From the NCBI RefSeq assembly GCF_018130165.1, contig NZ_JAFCLZ010000018.1, forward strand, positions 124,001 through 188,000: DNA of 64,000 bases, in the 5' to 3' direction. The position numbers and the translations under genes are program-made. Positions 59,652-64,000 of this stretch are shown piece after piece; position 1 is the first letter of the stretch, and each line of letters begins with the position of its first letter. The notes beneath the pieces are model-generated. The model made no database searches and had not been told where the DNA came from. It saw only the letters and a list, made by a program, of their open reading frames with translations. The DNA comes from Bradyrhizobium sp. JYMT SZCCT0180 (GTDB lineage Bacteria; Pseudomonadota; Alphaproteobacteria; Rhizobiales; Xanthobacteraceae).

Positions 59652-61238
59652 TTATTCCAGCCCAGCGCGGCGGAAACCCTCCAAATAATGCTCTCGATCC
59701 GCGTCGAGCCTCCAGGGCAGCTGCGTCGCAATCCAGGCCAGCGATATGTTGGGCTGGGTCCGCCGCAGCTCCCCGAGCGCAGCTTTGGCGACGTCGATCT
59801 TCCCGGCCATGCCCGCGGCCACCGTCAGCACCCGGTAGGCGCCGCTGAGATCGCCGCGCTGGCGGGTCGCTTCGCGGGCGAGCGAGATCGCTTCAGAATA
59901 GTTCCTGCCGACGAACTGGGCATAGGCGGCGACGCCGTAGTAGATGGCGGACGAAGGGTCGCGCGGGCTCTGGCGGATGGCGCGCTGCGCGGCCGCATAG
60001 GAGTCCTGCCACCGCCCGCAATAAGACAGCGCCAGCGCGTAGTATCCTTGCGCCAGTGAGAAGTTCGGGTTGAGCTGTAACGCCAGCTCGAATTCGGCCA
60101 GCGCGTGATCGAGGCGACGCGTGGAGAAATAGACGCTGGCGAGCGCGGTATGCGCCCACGCATCCTCGCTGTCGGCAGCGATGGCTGCGAGCGCCGCGCG
60201 CTCGGCGATGGAGGCCACGGTCGTAATGTCCGCCCAGCCCAGATGCACGCCGAACATGTGGTTGGTCGCGATCAGGGCCAGCGCCTGGCCGTAATTCGGA
60301 TCGATCGCAATCGCCTGTTCCAGGAGCGTCTGAGCGGCGGCGCTGTCCGTCCGCGTCACGCGCCAATGATGCGACAGCGCCCGCATGACAAGGTCCCACG
60401 CGTCCACGCTGTTCGGTGGTTTGCGCCGGCTGCGGAAGTTTTCGGCGGCATAGATCTGCGGCTCGATCGCCGCGACGATGGCATCGGTGATCTCGTCCTG
60501 CACGGCGAATACGTCGACCAGATCGCGGTCGTAATGCTCTGCCCAGAGGTGGCTGCCGGTCGCAGTGTCGTTGAGTTGCGCGGTGATGCGCACGCGATCG
60601 CCGCTCTTGCGCACGCTGCCTTCGAGGACGTAGCGCACCCCCAGTTCGGCGGCGACCTGCTTCAGATGCACCGCCTTGCCCTTGTAGGAAAACGACGAGT
60701 TGCGGGCGATGACGAAGAACCAACGCAATTTCGACAACGCGGTGATGATGTCTTCGCTGATCCCGTCAGAGAAGTATTCCTGTTCCTGGTCGCCGCTCAT
60801 GTTGTCGAACGGCAATACGGCAATCGCCGGTCGATCCGGTAACGGCAATGGCCGGGGGGCCGGTTCGGAAGCTGCTTCGGCCGGCTCGGGGGGCGGATGA
60901 ACGCCATTCACGTGCTCGTTCACGGCTCCCACGAAACGAAGACCCTTTCGCGGAATTGTCCGGATCAGCCGTTGCTCCTTGCCGCGATCGCCGATGGCGT
61001 TTCGGGCGGCGTTGATGCGGCTGTCGAGCGTTGAGTCCGACACGGTCCGACCGCCCCAAACCAGCGCGATGAGATCGTTCCGGCTGACGACGTGATCGCG
61101 ATGCTTCAACAGATGAACCAGCAAGTCGAACACTTGCGGCTGCATCGCAACCAGTTCGCCGTCGCGGCGCAACTCGCGAAGATTGGTGTCCAGAGCGTAC
61201 TTGTCGAAGTCGAATTTCACGTGCGTTGTCGCATCCAT
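59652..61238 (-). CDS. Winged-helix regulator with TolB-like and TPR domains
   Basis: This 528-residue protein has an N-terminal OmpR/CadC-type winged helix (about 10-105: VAMQPQVFDLLVHLLKHRDH, then SDSTLDSRINAARNAIGD). A TolB-N-like segment follows (RPAIAVLPFDNMSGDQEQEY, then YVLEGSVRKSGDRVRITAQL), and then several TPR-like repeats from about 300. It has no transmembrane helix, unlike CadC. Such proteins are widespread in Bradyrhizobium and are regulators of unknown targets. The ATG at 61238 is preferred to a TTG 9 bp earlier. It is divergent from the MddA-like gene. Confidence 0.88.
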   Translation of the reverse strand: MDATTHVKFDFDKYALDTNLRELRRDGELVAMQPQVFDLLVHLLKHRDHVVSRNDLIALVWGGRTVSDSTLDSRINAARNAIGDRGKEQRLIRTIPRKGLRFVGAVNEHVNGVHPPPEPAEAASEPAPRPLPLPDRPAIAVLPFDNMSGDQEQEYFSDGISEDIITALSKLRWFFVIARNSSFSYKGKAVHLKQVAAELGVRYVLEGSVRKSGDRVRITAQLNDTATGSHLWAEHYDRDLVDVFAVQDEITDAIVAAIEPQIYAAENFRSRRKPPNSVDAWDLVMRALSHHWRVTRTDSAAAQTLLEQAIAIDPNYGQALALIATNHMFGVHLGWADITTVASIAERAALAAIAADSEDAWAHTALASVYFSTRRLDHALAEFELALQLNPNFSLAQGYYALALSYCGRWQDSYAAAQRAIRQSPRDPSSAIYYGVAAYAQFVGRNYSEAISLAREATRQRGDLSGAYRVLTVAAGMAGKIDVAKAALGELRRTQPNISLAWIATQLPWRLDADREHYLEGFRRAGLE

Positions 61239-61363
61239 TCTCAACAAACAATCAAGTCCATCTCATGGAGAGATCAAGCGTCCGGCAAAGTCTTGTCGGC
61301 GCTCTTCAGTCATTCTGCAAGAACCGAAGTCGCGACCCCATTGCTCTCCACGGAGTTAGTTTC

Positions 61364-62080
61364 ATGTCCGAAGCCCGAGCCATTGGCTCAGTCATGCCGA
61401 CAAATCGAATGCTCAAATTCACTGCATTTCTGTTCGGCGCTGTGGCCTATTTCACATTTGTCTTCACGATTTTGTATGCGATCGGGTTCGTATCGGACCT
61501 GGTCGTGCCGAAGGCCATCGATACCGGCGCGAATTCGCCCGTTTTCGAAGCAATCGCCGTCAATCTCGCGTTGCTGTCGATGTTTGCCATTCAACACGGC
61601 GTGATGGCGCGTAAAGGCCTTAAGCGATGGTGGACGCAGTTTATTCCGAAACCGTTCGAGCGAAGCAGCTATGTTCTGTTTGCCAGCCTGACGTTGCTTC
61701 TGATGTTCTGGCAATGGCGGCCGATTCCGGCCGTCGTCTGGCAGATCGAAGAGCCCGAAATGGCCGCAACGATCGCCATATTATCATTTATCGGCTGGGT
61801 GGTGGTGTTTACCAGCGCATTCCCGATCAATCATTTCGAATTATTCGGACTGCATCAGGTCACCAACCACCTGACCGATCGGCAGATGCCGCCACCGACC
61901 TTCCGGGCGCCGCTGCTCTACAATTTCGTGCGGCATCCGATCTATCTCGGCTTCATCATCGCGTTCTGGGCGGCGCCCACCATGAGCGTCGGACATCTGT
62001 TGTTCGCGGCGGTGACCACGGCCTACATCTTCATCGGGATATTGCTCGAAGAGCGCGGCCTCGTCGGCGTGAGGGAATGA
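61364..62080 (+). CDS. MddA-like membrane methyltransferase (isoprenylcysteine methyltransferase family)
   Basis: This 238-residue membrane protein has about five helices. It resembles methanethiol S-methyltransferase MddA: FAIQHGVMARKGLKRWWTQF, ERSSYVLFASLTLLLMFWQW, then the SAM-binding RHPIYLGFI and EERGL. MddA makes dimethyl sulfide from methanethiol using SAM. Family members normally continue for 15-20 residues after the EER motif, but here the frame stops after EERGLVGVRE, so it may be truncated or inactive. GGAG precedes the ATG at 61364. No metabolic partner is nearby. Confidence 0.78.
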   Translation: MSEARAIGSVMPTNRMLKFTAFLFGAVAYFTFVFTILYAIGFVSDLVVPKAIDTGANSPVFEAIAVNLALLSMFAIQHGVMARKGLKRWWTQFIPKPFERSSYVLFASLTLLLMFWQWRPIPAVVWQIEEPEMAATIAILSFIGWVVVFTSAFPINHFELFGLHQVTNHLTDRQMPPPTFRAPLLYNFVRHPIYLGFIIAFWAAPTMSVGHLLFAAVTTAYIFIGILLEERGLVGVRE

Positions 62081-62305
62081 GCTTTCCATAACGGGAACGA
62101 CGTGGCGAACATGAAGCGTCACGCCGCTCGATCCCTAGGTAGTCCTGAATCGGGCGGCGTTCGCTTTTTGGGAGAGAGCTATGTGAGAGGCAGGTCCCGC
62201 CCTGCAAATTCGGGGTTTGGCGTTGGCTGCGGGCTTCCGGTAAAAGCCTTGAAACACCTTCGCGGCGGCGACTATCTGTTCCGCCAGGCAGAATAACACG
62301 AGGAA

Positions 62306-63577
62306 ATGCCCGACATGACCGCCAGACCGCAATTGCCGGAGCGCACGCCGCGCGCCACGGGCGAACCGACCGCCCTCGATGGTCTGCTGGTCGTCGATTT
62401 CACCCGTGTTGTCGCAGGGCCCGCCTGTACGCAAACGCTGGCCGACTTTGGCGCCGAGGTGATCAAGATCGAAAATCCGGATGGCGGCGACGACACGCGT
62501 CATTATGAACATGCGGAAATCGGCGGCGAGAGTGCGGCCTTTCTCAGTCTCAACCGCAACAAGCGCGGAATTGCGCTGGATTTCACCAACCCGGCGGCGC
62601 TGGAGGTCGCGCGCGAACTGATCGCGAAAGCGGACGTCGTGGTGGAAAATTTCTCTGGCGGCGTGATGAAGAAGTTCGGCCTCGACTATGCGTCGGTCGT
62701 TCCGAGCAATCCGCGACTGGTCTATTGCTCGATCTCGGCCTATGGCCGCAAGGGAGAGCTCGCCTTGCGCCCCGGGTTCGATCCGATCACACAGGCCGAA
62801 AGCGGCTTCATGTCGCTGAATGGCTTTCCGGATGCTCAGCCGGTACGAACCGGCCCGCCGATCGTGGACATGGCGACGGGAATGTCGGCGTGCAACGCGA
62901 TTTTGCTGGCTCTGATCGCGCGCGACCGGCTCGGCCGTGGCCAGCAGGTTGAGGTGGCGTTGATCGACACCGCGGTAGCGATGACCGGCTTTTATGGCAT
63001 GGCCTACCTGATCAGCGGCGAGAACCCTGGTCGTTTCGGTAATTCACCGAACGGCTCACCGACGGTCGGCGTGTATCAGGCCGCCGACGGGCCGCTCTAT
63101 ATGGCCTGTGCCAACGACCGGCTGTACCGCCGCCTTGTGACCGAAGTGCTGGAACGGCCCGACCTCGTGACCGACCCTGAGTTCGCTCACCGGAAAAACC
63201 GAACGGCCAACAAGGAAAAGCTGCGCGCCATCATTGCCGGCGTCTTTGCCAGCGACCGGCTCGAGAACTGGATGGCGAAGATGAAAAAGGCGAACATACC
63301 GGTCGGCTATCTGCGCACCGTGGAAGAGGGCTTCAACGCGCCGGAAGTGCGCGACCGCGATCGCCTCAGTCACATCCCGCATCCGACCGCTGGTTCAGTG
63401 CCCAACATCGAAACGCCGCTCAATATGAGCCTCACGCCCACGATCGATCCGGTCGCAGCGCCGCTGCTCGGCGAGCACACCAAGGAAGTGCTGCGCAAGA
63501 CGCTTGGATACGATGACCGCCGTATCGCTGATTTGGCCGAGGCGGGGGCTTTCGGAAAGACTGGTAATACCGGCTGA
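62306..63577 (+). CDS. CaiB/BaiF-type CoA transferase (second copy)
   Basis: This 423-residue family III CoA transferase has the start LLVVDFTRVVAGPACTQTLA, the stretch ADFGAEVIKIENPDGGDDTR and the catalytic Asp in GPPIVDMATGMSACN. It shares the fold and motifs of the copy in the catabolic island, but many residues differ, so it is likely to act on another acid. The ATG at 62306 follows GAGGAA closely; an ATG at 62315 is possible. It has no obvious operon partner. Confidence 0.92.
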   Translation: MPDMTARPQLPERTPRATGEPTALDGLLVVDFTRVVAGPACTQTLADFGAEVIKIENPDGGDDTRHYEHAEIGGESAAFLSLNRNKRGIALDFTNPAALEVARELIAKADVVVENFSGGVMKKFGLDYASVVPSNPRLVYCSISAYGRKGELALRPGFDPITQAESGFMSLNGFPDAQPVRTGPPIVDMATGMSACNAILLALIARDRLGRGQQVEVALIDTAVAMTGFYGMAYLISGENPGRFGNSPNGSPTVGVYQAADGPLYMACANDRLYRRLVTEVLERPDLVTDPEFAHRKNRTANKEKLRAIIAGVFASDRLENWMAKMKKANIPVGYLRTVEEGFNAPEVRDRDRLSHIPHPTAGSVPNIETPLNMSLTPTIDPVAAPLLGEHTKEVLRKTLGYDDRRIADLAEAGAFGKTGNTG

Positions 63578-63697
63578 CCGGCCGTCTTTCGTTTCCAATC
63601 GTGCTTCCGGTGCGGGGGCTGATCCATTCGGACCGGTCCCGGCACCGCACATTTCCCGCCGACCCTTCGACGCGCCGAATCGGGCCGTTTCGGCCGT

Positions 63698-63883
63698 TCA
63701 GTTCGGCTTGCTACGCAGGTTGTTTTTCGGCATAGTTGCAACCTGTTCCGGCTCCGCGCGATCGATTTCCAGGCGAGCCATGCGAAGTATCAGGGTCGCC
63801 GTCGTCAGGCCGAGCCGTTCGGCTTCTTGCGCGGCAATATCTACTTTCTGGGCCAAGCCCTCACGTTTACCTGGATATGCCAT
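63698..63883 (-). CDS. Small conserved-looking protein (61 aa)
   Basis: This 61-residue protein begins MAYPGKREGLAQKVDIAAQE and continues AERLGLTTATLILRMARLEI, a charged helix. GAGGAACAGGA precedes the ATG at 63883, a good ribosome site. An in-frame ATG at 63922 lacks one. The function is not known. It is divergent from the partial gene at 63909. Confidence 0.62.
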   Translation of the reverse strand: MAYPGKREGLAQKVDIAAQEAERLGLTTATLILRMARLEIDRAEPEQVATMPKNNLRSKPN

Positions 63884-63908
63884 TCCTGTTCCTCTTCTAA
63901 GGTGCGAG

Positions 63909-64000
63909 ATGAAAAATCCCACTTATGTTGCAGAGCTGCAGAAGAAACTCGGAGCTCCATCGAGCGAAACGATCGAAAGCCTGCGACTGTTGAAGGCTTC
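63909..64000 (+). CDS. Partial gene cut by the window end
   Basis: An ATG at 63909 preceded by AAGG opens a frame that stays open for the remaining 92 bases, starting MKNPTYVAELQKKLGAPSSE. It is helical and charged, and too short to identify. It is divergent from the small gene at 63698-63883, with only 25 bp between starts. Confidence 0.45.
   Translation, partial: MKNPTYVAELQKKLGAPSSETIESLRLLKA

Overview
The window reads as a chromosomal segment of an alphaproteobacterium, most probably Bradyrhizobium or a close relative in the Nitrobacteraceae. The reasons are the high GC content, the density of CoA-dependent catabolic genes and Liv-type ABC transporters, an OpgC-like and a GcrA-like protein, Tat-type signal peptides, and several imperfect palindromic intergenic repeats of kinds common in Bradyrhizobium genomes. 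I found no tRNA, rRNA, CRISPR array or intact insertion sequence. The genus call rests on reading, not on a database match.

Layout. 1-2.9 kb: an Lrp/AsnC regulator, then a GntR/FCD regulator divergent from a sulfatase-fold hydrolase whose catalytic Cys/Ser is replaced by Thr; a strong hairpin terminator follows. 3.6-9.0 kb: a compact cyclic-nucleotide signalling group (Tat-exported FecR-domain protein, Crp/Fnr regulator, CHASE2 adenylate/guanylate cyclase, and a patatin-like lipase with a cyclic-nucleotide-binding domain). 9.2-16.8 kb: the most notable locus, a minus-strand export operon of the NHLM bacteriocin type (HlyD-like adaptor, C39-peptidase ABC transporter, second ABC transporter) that ends in a 58-codon gene for a double-glycine-leader, glycine-rich peptide and a perfect hairpin terminator. 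A divergent exported protein of unknown function lies upstream. 17-32 kb: a set of mostly unrelated metabolic and regulatory genes (beta-hydroxyacid dehydrogenase, TPR protein, Bug-type solute receptor, EamA exporter with a divergent MocR regulator, GlxA-type regulator, dienelactone hydrolase-like protein, epoxide hydrolase, GAF-like protein, class II aldolase, GST, DsbA/HCCA-isomerase-like protein).

32.7-46.7 kb: a catabolic island in two divergent arms around a 23-bp palindrome at 37.6 kb. The minus arm carries acyl-CoA ligase, TetR regulator, SDR and a Baeyer-Villiger-like monooxygenase. The plus arm carries a complete branched-chain-type ABC importer (receptor, two permeases, two ATPases) with a second SDR inside it, then CoA transferase, enoyl-CoA hydratase, MaoC-type hydratase and a CitE-like lyase. 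Together these look like dedicated uptake, CoA activation and cleavage of one carboxylic acid or of a cyclic ketone-derived acid; the substrate is not evident. 46.7-47.7 kb: a gene-poor kilobase packed with six different inverted repeats.

47.8-64 kb: thiolase, a CreBC/ChvGI-like two-component system with a DUF4173-type membrane protein, a membrane-anchored NagZ-like glycosidase, a luciferase-like monooxygenase with a small partner, an OpgC-like acyltransferase, a phage-repressor-like S24 protein divergent from a GcrA-like protein, a winged-helix/TPR regulator, an MddA-like membrane methyltransferase with a shortened C-terminus, a CoA transferase, and two small divergent genes, one cut by the window end.
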